DNA of 64,000 nucleotides from Limosilactobacillus sp. (GTDB lineage Bacteria > Bacillota > Bacilli > Lactobacillales > Lactobacillaceae), in NCBI RefSeq assembly GCF_022482365.1, contig NZ_JAKVPE010000001.1, forward strand, positions 1,674,001 through 1,738,000. Reading direction: 5' to 3'. Below, in pieces: positions 49,921 through 59,102 of the stretch (position 1 is the stretch's first letter; every line of letters begins with the position of its first letter). The notes under the pieces were generated by a model. That model saw only the letters and a list, made by a program, of their open reading frames with translations, was not told where the DNA came from and made no database searches. Both the position numbers and the translations under genes were made by a program.

Positions 49921-52125
49921 TTGACAACGATCGATTTGAATTTTGTTGAACAGCTTTCACTTGAAGAGCGTGCGGCCCTGGTTTCCGGAAAGGACTTCTG
50001 GTTTACCGCCCCGGTCGACGGGGTTCCGGCGATGATGATGACCGATGGTCCGTCCGGCCTGCGAAAACAGGTCGACACCGGGGATGCCCTGGGCATCAAT
50101 AAGTCGGTGGATGCCGTCTGCTTCCCGGCGTCCGCGCTGACCGCCAGTTCCTTCAACGATGACCTTCTTTACCAGCTGGGGGAGCACCTGGGCGTGGCGG
50201 CGAATGCCGAAAACATTGGAGTCCTGCTCGGCCCCGGCGTTAATATCAAGCGGAGCCCGCTGGCCGGGCGGAACTTCGAGTACTTTTCCGAGGATTCACT
50301 GCTGGCTGGCCGGATGGGAACGGCCTACGTCAAGGGTGTCCAGAGCAAGGGTGTTGGGGTCAGCGTCAAGCACTTTGCCGCCAACAACCGTGAGGACCAG
50401 CGCTTTACCTCCAGTTCAAACATCAGTGAGCGGGCCCTGCGCGAGATCTACCTGGCCCAGTTTGAACGAATCGTCAAGCAGGCCCACCCGGCAACGATCA
50501 TGTGCTCCTACAACCGCCTCAACGGGACACTGAATTCACAAAATCAGCGCCTCTTGACCGATATTTTGCGCAACGAATGGGGCTTCCAAGGCCTGGTCAT
50601 GTCCGACTGGGGCGCGGTAGCCGATCACATTGCCGCCATCAAGGCCGGTTTGGACTTGGAGATGCCAGGGAAGGGGCAGGTCTCAACGGACGAAATCGTG
50701 GCGGCGGTCAAGAGCGGCGACCTCCAGGAATCCACCCTCAACCGCTCCGTCCTGCGTGTCCTGAAGATGGCCAAGCGCTTTGCAGCGGAAAATCAGCCGG
50801 CGGTGAGATACGACAAGGAGGAGCAGCACGACTTTGCCCGCAAGGTGGCCGACGACGGGATCGTCCTGCTCAAAAACGACCAGGACCTTCTGCCACTCAA
50901 GGACCAAAAGCTGGCAATCGTTGGTGAGCTGGCCGCAAAACCGCGGTTTGAGGGTGGCGGCAGCTCCCACGTCAACGCCCACCACGTCGTTAGCCCGCTG
51001 GCGGCGGCACCGGACCAGGCCAGCTACTACCAGGGCTACACCTTGTCCGATGACCAGGTTGACGATAACCTGACCCAGGAGGCCATTGCGGGTGCCCAAA
51101 ATAGTGACGTGGTCGTCTTCTTTGCCGGCTTCCCTGAAGAAATGGAAACCGAGGGCTTTGACAAGACCAGCCTGGCCCTGCCCAAGAACCAGAACCAGCT
51201 GCTGGAAGAACTTCTCAAGGTCAACTCCCACGTGGTCGTGGTTCTGCAGAACGGCTCGGTCGCCGAGCTGCCATGGGCCGATCAGGTGCCGGCAATTGTC
51301 GAGACCTACCTGGCGGGTGAGCCCGTTGGTGAGGCAACCTGGGACATCCTGCTGGGGCGGGTTAACCCGTCTGGCAAGCTGGCCGAGAGCTTCCCAATCC
51401 GGCTTGAAGATAACCCAACCTATGGTACCTTTGGCAAGAATCACGACGAAGAAAACTACTACGAGGGGATCTTCGTCGGCTACCGCTACTACGACCTGCA
51501 CGCCATTCCGGTCCGCTTCCCATTCGGGCACGGCCTCAGCTACACAACTTTCGCTTACCGGGATCTTGCGATCAAAGAGGGCGCCGACAGCGTCACGGTC
51601 AGCTTTAAGATAAAGAACACGGGAAAACGTGCCGGCAAGGAAGTACCCCAGGTTTACGTCGGCAATCACGCCAGCCGGGTCGAAACACCGGTCCGGGAGC
51701 TGCGGCAGTTCACCAAGGTTGAGCTAGCCCCGGGTGAGGAAGAGACGATCACCCTTGACCTGCCACGGCGGGCCTTCAGCTGGTACAATGCCAAGGCAAA
51801 ACGCTGGGAGGCCGACAATGGCGAGTACGTGATCGAGGTCGGCAGCTCCTCGCGCGACATTCGGCTGACGGGCACACTCCAGCTGACGATCGGCTACGAT
51901 CCCAACCAGACGATCACCGCTGAGACCTACGTTGGTGAGCTGATGGCCCGCCAAGATCCGGCAATTGAGGCGGCCTTGAAGAAGGCCGGCCTGCTGGAGA
52001 TTATCAAGCAGGCACTGGCCAGCCCGGAAGGCAAGGCGATCTTTGCCAACATCCCGCTGCGTTCGCTGACGATGACAGGGGTCAAGCATCAACAGATTGA
52101 GGACTTTCTTCAACATGTCAATTAA
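49921..52125 (+). CDS. Beta-glucosidase, glycoside hydrolase family 3
   Basis: About 734 residues from TTG 49921 (GAGGGG 10 bases upstream; ATG 49903 lies before that site). Family 3 N-terminal barrel with NIGVLLGPGVNIKRSPLAGR, KHFAANNREDQR and the nucleophile Asp in LVMSDWGAVADH; C-terminal sandwich with the EMETEGFDKTSLALP loop; a fibronectin III-like domain (VSFKIKNTGKRAGKEVPQVY) and an extra C-terminal tail of about 80 residues. No signal peptide, so it is cytoplasmic and hydrolyses imported beta-glucosides. Confidence 0.92.
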   Translation: MTTIDLNFVEQLSLEERAALVSGKDFWFTAPVDGVPAMMMTDGPSGLRKQVDTGDALGINKSVDAVCFPASALTASSFNDDLLYQLGEHLGVAANAENIGVLLGPGVNIKRSPLAGRNFEYFSEDSLLAGRMGTAYVKGVQSKGVGVSVKHFAANNREDQRFTSSSNISERALREIYLAQFERIVKQAHPATIMCSYNRLNGTLNSQNQRLLTDILRNEWGFQGLVMSDWGAVADHIAAIKAGLDLEMPGKGQVSTDEIVAAVKSGDLQESTLNRSVLRVLKMAKRFAAENQPAVRYDKEEQHDFARKVADDGIVLLKNDQDLLPLKDQKLAIVGELAAKPRFEGGGSSHVNAHHVVSPLAAAPDQASYYQGYTLSDDQVDDNLTQEAIAGAQNSDVVVFFAGFPEEMETEGFDKTSLALPKNQNQLLEELLKVNSHVVVVLQNGSVAELPWADQVPAIVETYLAGEPVGEATWDILLGRVNPSGKLAESFPIRLEDNPTYGTFGKNHDEENYYEGIFVGYRYYDLHAIPVRFPFGHGLSYTTFAYRDLAIKEGADSVTVSFKIKNTGKRAGKEVPQVYVGNHASRVETPVRELRQFTKVELAPGEEETITLDLPRRAFSWYNAKAKRWEADNGEYVIEVGSSSRDIRLTGTLQLTIGYDPNQTITAETYVGELMARQDPAIEAALKKAGLLEIIKQALASPEGKAIFANIPLRSLTMTGVKHQQIEDFLQHVN

Positions 52126-52140
52126 ATCAAAATAAAGCAA

Positions 52141-52178
52141 AGCGGCTCCCCGGCAGAAAACTGTTGGGGAGCCGTTTT
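52141..52178 (+). terminator. Terminator after the beta-glucosidase gene
   Basis: CGGCTCCCC (52143-52151) and GGGGAGCCG (52166-52174), followed by TTTT. Confidence 0.8.
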
Positions 52179-52302
52179 GTGCTGCCCATAGTGCCTTCCT
52201 TGATAATCCACAACATCTCCCCACTTCGTTCACAATTAATCTGCTTGACATTCACATCTTTCTAGTATGATCAATGAAATTTGGATAAGGAGCAGAACGC
52301 CT

Positions 52303-53943
52303 ATGAGCAAAAAAAAGAAATGGATCCTTGGGGCAGTCGTCGCGATCCTGCTCGTGATCGGGGGCACGATGCTGGCACAGCGCAAGTCGCTGGGGATTAT
52401 TTCCGACCGGCAAATCGCCAAAAACATCGACAGTCGGGTGATCAGGGAGAACCCGACGACCAGCGCAACGAAGAAGTACGCCAAAATCGTCAGGACAACC
52501 AAGCGGACCCTGAACAACGCCTACGTGAAGGTTAATCCCTACAAGACCTCGCCGCTGACGGCACTGGTAATTTTCAAGACTGACAAGGCGGCCCACGTCA
52601 CCTACACCGTGGTGGGGAAGACGAGTGAGACGTCGATCACTAACAGCGTCAAGGGCTACAGCAAGACCCACCAGGTGCCGATCGTGGGATTGTACGCCGA
52701 CTACGCCAACCAGGTGCGGATTAAGGTGAAGTACAAGGACGGAACGACGGAGACCAGGACGCTGACGATTCAGACCGGCAAATTGCCAAAGGAACTGCAG
52801 AGCACGAAGATCACTATTTCCAAGAGTGACAAGTCGAAGATGTCCGTCGGCAAAAACGACTTGACCTACATCAACAAGACTTCGCAGGATCCGTTCGCGG
52901 TCGACAGCGATGGCCAGATTCGTTGGTACTCAACGCTTTGGAGCCGCCACACCTTCGTTCAGCTGAAGAACGGTCACCTGCTGATCCAGAACAAGGAGAG
53001 CGGCAAGACCGCCTACAACATTCTGAACGAAACCGACTACCTCGGTCGCATTTACCGGCGCTACAAACTGAGCGATAAGTTGGGCCGTAGCTCGGAGGAG
53101 AAGGTGATCACCGCCGTTCACCACGATGCCGTCGAACTGCCGAACGGTAACTTCCTGGTAACCATTTCCGGTGGGGACAAGTATGTCGAGGACGTCATCG
53201 CGGAGATCAACCGGAAGACCGGGAAGGTTGAAAAGGTGATCGACATGAAGAAGATCCTGCCGGCAAGCATGTACCGTAATTACAAGAGCACCAGCTCCAG
53301 CAGCGGCAAGATCGACTGGCTGCACATGAACTCGCTCTACTACGATACCAAGACCGGTAACCTCTTGATGTCAGCGCGGAACCAGGACATCATCCTCTCG
53401 ATGAATTACAAGACGAAGAAGATTAACTGGATCTACTCTGGCAAGAAGAAGAGCTCCTGGCCACTCAAGTACCGCAGCAAGGTCCTGACGCCAACGAAGG
53501 GCACGACCATCACTGGGGGCCAGCACTACCTGTCGCTACTGAGCGAAAAGAATGGCAAGCTGAAGATTCTGCTGTATGATAACAACATCGACGTCACGAA
53601 CGGTGACAAGCAGACCTCCGGGAAGTACTCCCAGGCCGTCGAGTACGTCATCAATACCAAGAAGAAGACGATCAAGCAGACTTGGTCCTACGGCAAGAGC
53701 CTCGGGAAGGCCAACTTTACCCGGGTGATCGGCTCGGCCCAGCGCTTGAGCAATGGCAACACCCTGATTGACTTCGGCTACAAGAACGACGGAAGCGAAA
53801 GCAACATCATTGAGGTCAATAAGGCCGGTCAGCAGGTCTGGAACCTGACGATCAGCTCCTCGAAGGCGGCCAAGACCTACGTCTATCGGGCGCTGCGGGT
53901 TCAATTTACCCCAAGCAACTTTGTCTTTGACGCTACTAAATAA
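52303..53943 (+). CDS. Arylsulfate sulfotransferase, membrane-anchored
   Basis: 546 residues from ATG 52303 (AAGGAG 9 bases upstream). An N-terminal uncleaved anchor (KKKWILGAVVAILLVIGG), an N-terminal beta domain (YVKVNPYKTSPLTALVIF), then a six-bladed propeller with VHHDAVELPNGNFLVT and DWLHMNSLYYDTKTGNLLMS, the usual His-containing blades of PAPS-independent arylsulfotransferases (ASST). Such enzymes move sulfate from one phenol to another outside the cell. Related Gram-negative enzymes have a disulfide; no Cys is visible here. Substrate unknown; gut phenols or host sulfates are plausible. Confidence 0.85.
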   Translation: MSKKKKWILGAVVAILLVIGGTMLAQRKSLGIISDRQIAKNIDSRVIRENPTTSATKKYAKIVRTTKRTLNNAYVKVNPYKTSPLTALVIFKTDKAAHVTYTVVGKTSETSITNSVKGYSKTHQVPIVGLYADYANQVRIKVKYKDGTTETRTLTIQTGKLPKELQSTKITISKSDKSKMSVGKNDLTYINKTSQDPFAVDSDGQIRWYSTLWSRHTFVQLKNGHLLIQNKESGKTAYNILNETDYLGRIYRRYKLSDKLGRSSEEKVITAVHHDAVELPNGNFLVTISGGDKYVEDVIAEINRKTGKVEKVIDMKKILPASMYRNYKSTSSSSGKIDWLHMNSLYYDTKTGNLLMSARNQDIILSMNYKTKKINWIYSGKKKSSWPLKYRSKVLTPTKGTTITGGQHYLSLLSEKNGKLKILLYDNNIDVTNGDKQTSGKYSQAVEYVINTKKKTIKQTWSYGKSLGKANFTRVIGSAQRLSNGNTLIDFGYKNDGSESNIIEVNKAGQQVWNLTISSSKAAKTYVYRALRVQFTPSNFVFDATK

Positions 53944-53947
53944 ATAG

Positions 53948-53986
53948 AAAAAATCTGAGGTGGAGCTTGTTCATCTCAGATTTTTT
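53948..53986. terminator. Bidirectional terminator
   Basis: AAAAAATCTGAG (53948-53959) pairs with CTCAGATTTTTT (53975-53986). It ends the arylsulfotransferase gene and the convergent lysR gene. Confidence 0.85.
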
Positions 53987-53989
53987 GCT

Positions 53990-54865
53990 TTATCGGGTTG
54001 ATTCTGCTGGCCAGAGCGTGCTGAGTTCCTGCAGAACCGGGCGCAGCTGTGCGCGGCGGCTCTTGAGGTAGGAGACGTAGAAGGTCATCGTGGCCGCGGC
54101 GTCCGTGATTGGAATGCGGACCCGGTCGTTATCGGGACGCTTGGGCTGGTGGGTCTCCCAGTCGGTGACGTTGGTGCTGAAGTAAGGGAAGTTGGAATAC
54201 TTGGTGATTTCGGTCATCGCGTCCCGCTGCGCCTGGTAGAGAAACTTGGCGTCGGGGATGTTGTCCTGGATGATTTGCTTCCAGGGGCCAATGTCGCTGA
54301 GGACGACGAAGCTCAATCCCCGCAGCTCTTTGAAGGTTACCCGTTGCTTATTAGCGAGGTACATGAACTGGTCGAGGTTGACCATCAGGTGTTCTTTGCC
54401 AATGAAAAGCGACTCGATCTGGTCATTTTGGATTTCCTGGTCGCTGAAGATGAGGGAGTACTGGTGATCCAGCAGGGCGGAATTAACGTCCTGGCGCAGG
54501 ACAAAGTGGCGGTCGACCGCGACGTTGAAGTCCTGCTTTAGGTGTTCGGCGATCGGCAGCGGCCCCGGGGCAATGGTGCCGATTTTGATGGTCTGCTGGG
54601 TTTGGTCGAAATTGCGAATCTGGGTGACAAAATCCTGGTTGGCTGCTAGGAGCTTTTTGGCCTGTTGGGCCGCCAACTGGCCGGTTTTGGTCAGGGTGAT
54701 CTTGTTAGGCTGGCGGTCAAAGAGGGTGACACCCAATTCCTCCTCCAGTTTTTGCATCCCCCGGGTGACGGTCGGCTGGGTGACCATTAATTTTTCGGCG
54801 GTTTTTGCCAGCGTCTGGGTCTTGCTGAAGACGACGAGCTCTTCTAATAGGTAGTTATCGATCAT
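53990..54865 (-). CDS. LysR-family transcriptional regulator
   Basis: 291 residues from ATG 54865 (GAGGTGG upstream). Helix-turn-helix ELVVFSKTQTLAKTAEKLMV, TQPTVTRGMQKLEEELGVTL; a ligand domain with IKIGTIAPGPLPIAEHL. Divergent from a remnant of a zinc alcohol dehydrogenase gene, presumably its former target; the deletion also changed the spacer, so its own promoter may be altered. Ligand unknown. Confidence 0.87.
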   Translation of the reverse strand: MIDNYLLEELVVFSKTQTLAKTAEKLMVTQPTVTRGMQKLEEELGVTLFDRQPNKITLTKTGQLAAQQAKKLLAANQDFVTQIRNFDQTQQTIKIGTIAPGPLPIAEHLKQDFNVAVDRHFVLRQDVNSALLDHQYSLIFSDQEIQNDQIESLFIGKEHLMVNLDQFMYLANKQRVTFKELRGLSFVVLSDIGPWKQIIQDNIPDAKFLYQAQRDAMTEITKYSNFPYFSTNVTDWETHQPKRPDNDRVRIPITDAAATMTFYVSYLKSRRAQLRPVLQELSTLWPAESTR

Positions 54866-54903
54866 TTGCTCCACCTCACAATACTTACTTCAGTATACAC
54901 CAT

Positions 54904-55140
54904 GCGTATGCTCGGGACTGGGTCGGCGTTCCACAGACGGAACCAAAGTCCAACCAGCTGTTCTGGAAGAACGTTGGCCTGCGCGGCGGGATCGCATCCG
55001 TAACAAAGCCGGACAAGGAAATCTTGCTCCAGGCGGTTCTGGACGGCAAGATCAACCCCGGGAAGGTCTTCACGAAGAGCTTCAAGCTGGATGATGTTCA
55101 GGACGCCTACGCGGCCATGGACAAGCGGGAAGCAATAAAA
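54904..55140 (+). pseudogene. C-terminal remnant of a zinc alcohol dehydrogenase
   Basis: An open frame reads WVGVPQTEPKSNQLFWKN, GLRGGIASVTKPDKEILLQA and VFTKSFKLDDVQDAYAAMDK, matching residues about 250-335 of the alcohol dehydrogenase at 40274 (same VGVP, VFTKS and LDD blocks). Everything before it, including the zinc sites and start, is missing, and the last few residues differ. Directly divergent from lysR. A large deletion of the N-terminal three quarters is the simplest explanation. Confidence 0.85.
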
Positions 55141-55151
55141 TATGGGAGTAA

Positions 55152-55188
55152 AAGGGAACTGCCTATCCGGGTGGTTCCCTTACTGTTT
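55152..55188 (+). terminator. Terminator behind the alcohol dehydrogenase remnant
   Basis: AAGGGAAC (55152-55159) pairs with GTTCCCTT (55174-55181). It borders the low-GC TetR island. Confidence 0.6.
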
Positions 55189-55189
55189 A

Positions 55190-55810
55190 TTAACTTTGAT
55201 AGAGCGAAAATGGGTTTTTAAGCCCATCAATACCAAAGCGATTTGTGAGCGTAATGTAGTACCCGTTTTGGAGTAACCCTACTATTAGCTCGTTAATTTC
55301 ATTTAGCTGGAGTGAGGTATTGCAAATGCTGCTGAGAAGGATCTCGATGATGGAATTGAAAGCACAATTAAGGAGCTGTTTTTCATCTTCTGATTGAGAA
55401 ACGGCATTTTTATCGATACAGACACGCAGAAGAAAATCACGAAGACTTTTAAGATAGTTTTCCGCGAAGAATGGATCGCGGCGTTCCAGCACTAAAAGGC
55501 GAATGTAGTCCTTGGTTATTTCTTCGCTATAACATTCATAGAGAATCCGGTTGAAGTCAGCAAGCTCTGGCTCCTTTTCGCTGATTTGGTGGCATTTGTG
55601 TTCAAGAGCGAGATTAAGCTCTGCTTCGATCTTTTCAAGAACAGCGTAGACATCATGAAAGTGATTGTAAAAAGTGCCGCGACCAATGCCACACAGATCG
55701 GCAAGCTCTTTAACAGTTATTCGATTGATCGGTTTTTCTTGGTATAGTTCCCAAAAAGAAGACAGGATCTTGCTATCGGTTTCTTTTCTGGCATTTGTAT
55801 AGATTCCCAT
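55190..55810 (-). CDS. TetR-family transcriptional regulator
   Basis: 206 residues from ATG 55810 (AGGAGG 11 bases upstream); the extension to 55864 lacks a site. Helix-turn-helix: SKILSSFWELYQEKPINRIT then VKELADLCGIGRGTFYNHFH, a good TetR match. The long helical C-terminal part has no known ligand family. It is AT-rich and uses different codons from its neighbours, and is divergent from the lipocalin-like gene, its likely target. Confidence 0.85.
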   Translation of the reverse strand: MGIYTNARKETDSKILSSFWELYQEKPINRITVKELADLCGIGRGTFYNHFHDVYAVLEKIEAELNLALEHKCHQISEKEPELADFNRILYECYSEEITKDYIRLLVLERRDPFFAENYLKSLRDFLLRVCIDKNAVSQSEDEKQLLNCAFNSIIEILLSSICNTSLQLNEINELIVGLLQNGYYITLTNRFGIDGLKNPFSLYQS

Positions 55811-55974
55811 TTTAAAATTATCCTCCTGTTTTAAAATTTGAACACTAAGATCAAGATTGCTCATTGAATACTTAAGATGCGCCCGATATCATGAACAACA
55901 TACGAAGGTCATAGCTAAATTATGAAGATAAATTAAACGCTGTGTCAATATTTTAATCAGGAGGAATTGCAACA

Positions 55975-56955
55975 ATGGATCAAAATATGATGGTGAATCC
56001 CCAAAAAGATTTGGCATATAAAAAAGATTTTCAGGCAAATTCATGGTTTGCCATTGGTCACTTCGAGGTGGATGGACAGTTACTTAATTGGCTGTACCAC
56101 ATTATCATCACTAAAATGGGGCCCTTGGCAATCGTGGACTCCAACTTCTCTGTTTATAATGAAACAACAGGCGAATATCATTATAGCGATCAGTTGTTTA
56201 GCAAAATGCGCTGCAACTTCAAGGAGTTTGCCACCCCGAATGGGCAGGGCTTTTCGATTAAATGCCCGATGGGTGAAATTTCTGGAAATCCAGAAGAAAT
56301 TCATGTAGAGGCAATGATGAAAAATGGTCGGGTCAATTGCGATCTGAAGCGTACTAGGGAGTATCTCTATAATGCCGGTACGGGAAGCTTTATGACATTC
56401 CTTGGCGGTCGGGTTCAACAGTTTTCCATGGCACATATGGATTCTACTGGCAGCCTTACGATTGGCAGGAAAAAATATCCGATTTCAGGTGATTCGTGGT
56501 TTGATCGGCAGTGGCAATTTTCGAAAAAAGAGCGGAAAACAATGAACATGCATAGTGATTGGAGATGGGTGTGGATGGATCTAAACCTCGACAACGGAGA
56601 CACCATCAGCCTATGGGATATGCACGATTTGAAAAATAAAACAACCAAAACGTGGGGAACGATACTGCATGCTGATGACAGTCAAGAAGTTGTGGAAATT
56701 GATCCGATTGAAAAAGAAGCAGGCAATTACTGGAAAAGCTCTGTATCGAAAAATAAGTATCCAACAAGCTTTATTGTAAAGATACCGTCGAAGCAAGCAG
56801 TCCTTAAGGTTACCACGGATGTCCAGGATCAGGAAATTGTTAGCAAAATGCCACTATTTACAAAGTACGAATCCGGAAGTAAAATTGCGGGAACCTATGA
56901 GGGAAAGGACGTTACCGGGTATACTTATGTGGAGTTGCTTGGAAAGTGGCAATGA
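55975..56955 (+). CDS. Lipocalin-like protein, AttH/CrtC (carotenoid 1,2-hydratase-like) family
   Basis: 326 residues. Two lipocalin-like halves: SWFAIGHFEVDGQLLNWLYH in the first, and the family motif GDSWFDRQWQFSKKERKT (consensus WfDreW) in the second, followed by WVWMDLNLDNGDTISLWDM. Homologues include AttH and hydroxyneurosporene hydratase; most bacterial members are uncharacterised and bind hydrophobic ligands. No signal peptide. AT-rich with its own TetR regulator: probably acquired as a pair. AGGAGG lies 10 bases before ATG. Confidence 0.75.
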   Translation: MDQNMMVNPQKDLAYKKDFQANSWFAIGHFEVDGQLLNWLYHIIITKMGPLAIVDSNFSVYNETTGEYHYSDQLFSKMRCNFKEFATPNGQGFSIKCPMGEISGNPEEIHVEAMMKNGRVNCDLKRTREYLYNAGTGSFMTFLGGRVQQFSMAHMDSTGSLTIGRKKYPISGDSWFDRQWQFSKKERKTMNMHSDWRWVWMDLNLDNGDTISLWDMHDLKNKTTKTWGTILHADDSQEVVEIDPIEKEAGNYWKSSVSKNKYPTSFIVKIPSKQAVLKVTTDVQDQEIVSKMPLFTKYESGSKIAGTYEGKDVTGYTYVELLGKWQ

Positions 56956-57007
56956 TAGCACTATGGAAGTGAAGAAGCTGAATTAGAGCTTTGAACCCAA
57001 ACACGCA

Positions 57008-57046
57008 AACAGGACCAGCAAGCATTTCGCTTGCTGGTCCTGTTGC
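57008..57046. terminator. Bidirectional terminator
   Basis: AACAGGACCAGCAAGC (57008-57023) and GCTTGCTGGTCCTGTT (57029-57044), a perfect 16-bp stem. It ends the lipocalin gene and the nitroreductase operon. Confidence 0.88.
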
Positions 57047-57048
57047 AC

Positions 57049-57714
57049 TTAATTCAGTTCTTGATAAATGTCACTCAACGGCTGCCGAACCTTGGGCTTG
57101 ATTGGCTGATCGCGGTAGCCAAAGCTGACGAGGACCGAAACCCGCCACTTGGTCGGGTCCATGAAGCCCTTGCTTGCCAGGTAGTCGTTCATCTGGGCGT
57201 AGTTGAAGCCCTCAATCGGGCAAGAGTCGATATCGAGCTCCGCGGCTGCCGTCATCATGTTAGCCATGGCAATGTAGGTTTGCTTGCTGGTCCAATCAAA
57301 GCGGGCCCGATCGCTATCCAGCTTGAGGTCGCGCTCCTGGAAATTCTTGAAGTGCTGGGATGGGGCCGAAGTTGGTGAATAGTGCTTGCCCTTGATGTTC
57401 TCCACCAGGTCCTTCACGTAGTCGCTGTCGTAGGTCACGTCCGTCCGGGCCAGGATGATCAAAATCTTGTCCGCCCCGTTCAGGCTGTTGACCGCGCCCC
57501 AGGCAAAGGGTCGGATGTCGTCCCGGATCTGCTGGTTGTTGATTAACAGGAAGCGCCAGGGCTCGTAGCCAAAGGAACTCGGGGACAGGCGGCCCGCCTC
57601 AAGGATCGTCTGCCAATCCGCCTCACTGATGTGCTTGGTCGGATCATACTTCTTGGTGGCGTAGCGACGATTGGCCGTTGCCACGATCTGTTGCCGAATT
57701 GCTTCCTTATCCAT
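57049..57714 (-). CDS. NAD(P)H-dependent nitroreductase (NfsB type)
   Basis: 221 residues: FMN-phosphate motif RRYATKKYDPTKHI, SPSSFGYEPWRFLLI (second FMN loop), QTYIAMANMMTAAAELDIDS (interface helix) and CPIEGFNYAQMNDYL. NfsB/YdgI-like, reducing nitroaromatics or quinones. Last of four genes controlled by the MerR promoter near 59680. Confidence 0.9.
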   Translation of the reverse strand: MDKEAIRQQIVATANRRYATKKYDPTKHISEADWQTILEAGRLSPSSFGYEPWRFLLINNQQIRDDIRPFAWGAVNSLNGADKILIILARTDVTYDSDYVKDLVENIKGKHYSPTSAPSQHFKNFQERDLKLDSDRARFDWTSKQTYIAMANMMTAAAELDIDSCPIEGFNYAQMNDYLASKGFMDPTKWRVSVLVSFGYRDQPIKPKVRQPLSDIYQELN

Positions 57715-57727
57715 ACTGGTTCCCCTC

Positions 57728-58249
57728 CTAATTTACGTGCTGGCGGTTGCGGTAGTCCTTGACCTCCCGAAAACGGGCCAGCTCTTCTTTCTGACCGCTT
57801 TCCTCCAGATGGCGTTCGTACTGCTTGGCCAGGTCGGGCACGACCTCGCTGCTTCCCGGAACCAGGTGAATTTTCTCCGTCCCGGCGTCCACGGCGGTTT
57901 GGTAGTACCATTCCTTGAACTTGAGGTAGGACAGCGTGTCGAGCAGGTCGTTAATCTGGGTTCGCAGCTCCCGCTCATGGTCTGCTAAGAGCTGGGCCCG
58001 CGCTTCCAGGGTTGAGTCGCCGACCATCCGCATGCTGACGAACTTGGCAATGTCGCTTACTGACACACCTGCGTTCTTCAGGCAGATAATTGTCCGCATC
58101 AGGTGAACGTCATTTTCCGTGAAAATCCGCCGACCGCTGCTGCTCTTCTTCACGAACGGCAACAGGCCCTGTTTGTCGTAGTAGCGAATTGTGTCAATTG
58201 TCAGGCCAAGCATGGTTGCGACCTGGCCAATGCTGTAATTGTTAGCCAT
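57728..58249 (-). CDS. MerR-family transcriptional regulator
   Basis: 173 residues: YSIGQVATMLGLTIDTIRYY, DKQGLLPFVKKSSSGRR, TENDVHLMRTIICLKNAGVS and the dimer helix region LEARAQLLADHERELRTQIN. No metal-binding Cys, so it belongs to the group that senses aldehydes or electrophiles, like AdhR. It is the intact counterpart of the broken merR at 32873, and likely binds the dyad at 59669-59688 and perhaps the related one at 32061. Confidence 0.9.
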   Translation of the reverse strand: MANNYSIGQVATMLGLTIDTIRYYDKQGLLPFVKKSSSGRRIFTENDVHLMRTIICLKNAGVSVSDIAKFVSMRMVGDSTLEARAQLLADHERELRTQINDLLDTLSYLKFKEWYYQTAVDAGTEKIHLVPGSSEVVPDLAKQYERHLEESGQKEELARFREVKDYRNRQHVN

Positions 58250-58261
58250 TGTTCTTCCTTT

Positions 58262-59089
58262 TTAGTCGTCTGTTGATAATGAAATGTCCTTGTGACTTTC
58301 GATTTCCTTAACCAGGCCCTGCAGGTTTTCCAGGCCACCGTTGTAGGCGAATTCGCCCAGTGGCAGGTGGGCCGGCGTGTCCGGACTTTCGACGGCATCA
58401 ATAATTGCCTTGGCAATCAGCTTCGGGTCGCCAGGAGACTTGGTGACGCCCTCGTCCATCGTTTCGACCATCTGCTGGTAACCGGCGTAGTCAGCGATTT
58501 GTGGCACCTGCTTTTGCGAGGAAGCGCCAGACCAGTTCGTCCGGGCGCCGCTTGGTTCTACCGCCAGCACCTTGATGCCCAGCGGGGCCAGCTCCTTGCG
58601 CAGCGTGTCGGAATAGCCTTCGACCGCGTACTTGGTGGCCGAGTAGAAGCCCATCGTCGGCAGGGTCGTCAGTGCCAGGGCCGAGGAAATATTGACGATC
58701 GTCCCGGACTTGTGCTGACGGAATTGTGGCAGGAATGCCTTGGTCACCTCGGCCAGGCCGAAGACGTTGACCTCAAACATGTAGCGGACTGCCGCCATGT
58801 CGCTCTCCTCAATCGTTGAGAAATAGCCCAGGCCGGCGTTGTTGACCAGCACGTCGATCTGCTTGCTGAAGGCCAATGCCTCGCGGGCCGCGCTCTTGAT
58901 CTCTTCCGGCTTGGAAACGTCGACCAGGACCTTCTTGATCTGACCGTGGTTGTACTGGTCGAGGTAGTCAAGGTCGCTCTTCTTCCGGGCGGTGGCGATC
59001 AGCTGCACGTCATCCTTCTGTGCCAATTGTAATGCAAGTTCCTTACCGAAGCCACTTGAAGTTCCGGTTACCATCCATGTCTTTGTCAT
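58262..59089 (-). CDS. Short-chain dehydrogenase/reductase
   Basis: 275 residues from ATG 59089 (GGAGG 9 bases upstream). TGTSSGFGKELALQLA (the cofactor loop with Phe in place of Ile), NNAGLGYFST, NISSALALTTLPTMGF with the Ser, and Tyr-x3-Lys in YSATKYAVEG. The extended C-terminal region (PSGARTNWSG) is typical of the oxidoreductases annotated as DltE-like or retinol-type SDRs. Co-transcribed with merR. Confidence 0.88.
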   Translation of the reverse strand: MTKTWMVTGTSSGFGKELALQLAQKDDVQLIATARKKSDLDYLDQYNHGQIKKVLVDVSKPEEIKSAAREALAFSKQIDVLVNNAGLGYFSTIEESDMAAVRYMFEVNVFGLAEVTKAFLPQFRQHKSGTIVNISSALALTTLPTMGFYSATKYAVEGYSDTLRKELAPLGIKVLAVEPSGARTNWSGASSQKQVPQIADYAGYQQMVETMDEGVTKSPGDPKLIAKAIIDAVESPDTPAHLPLGEFAYNGGLENLQGLVKEIESHKDISLSTDD

Positions 59090-59102
59090 TTTCATCAACC
59101 TC

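Noticed and set aside
50683-51669. 328-codon frame antisense to the GH3 gene
   Set aside because: Shadow of a GC-rich coding region; the product has no recognisable fold, and the sense strand encodes a clear family 3 enzyme.
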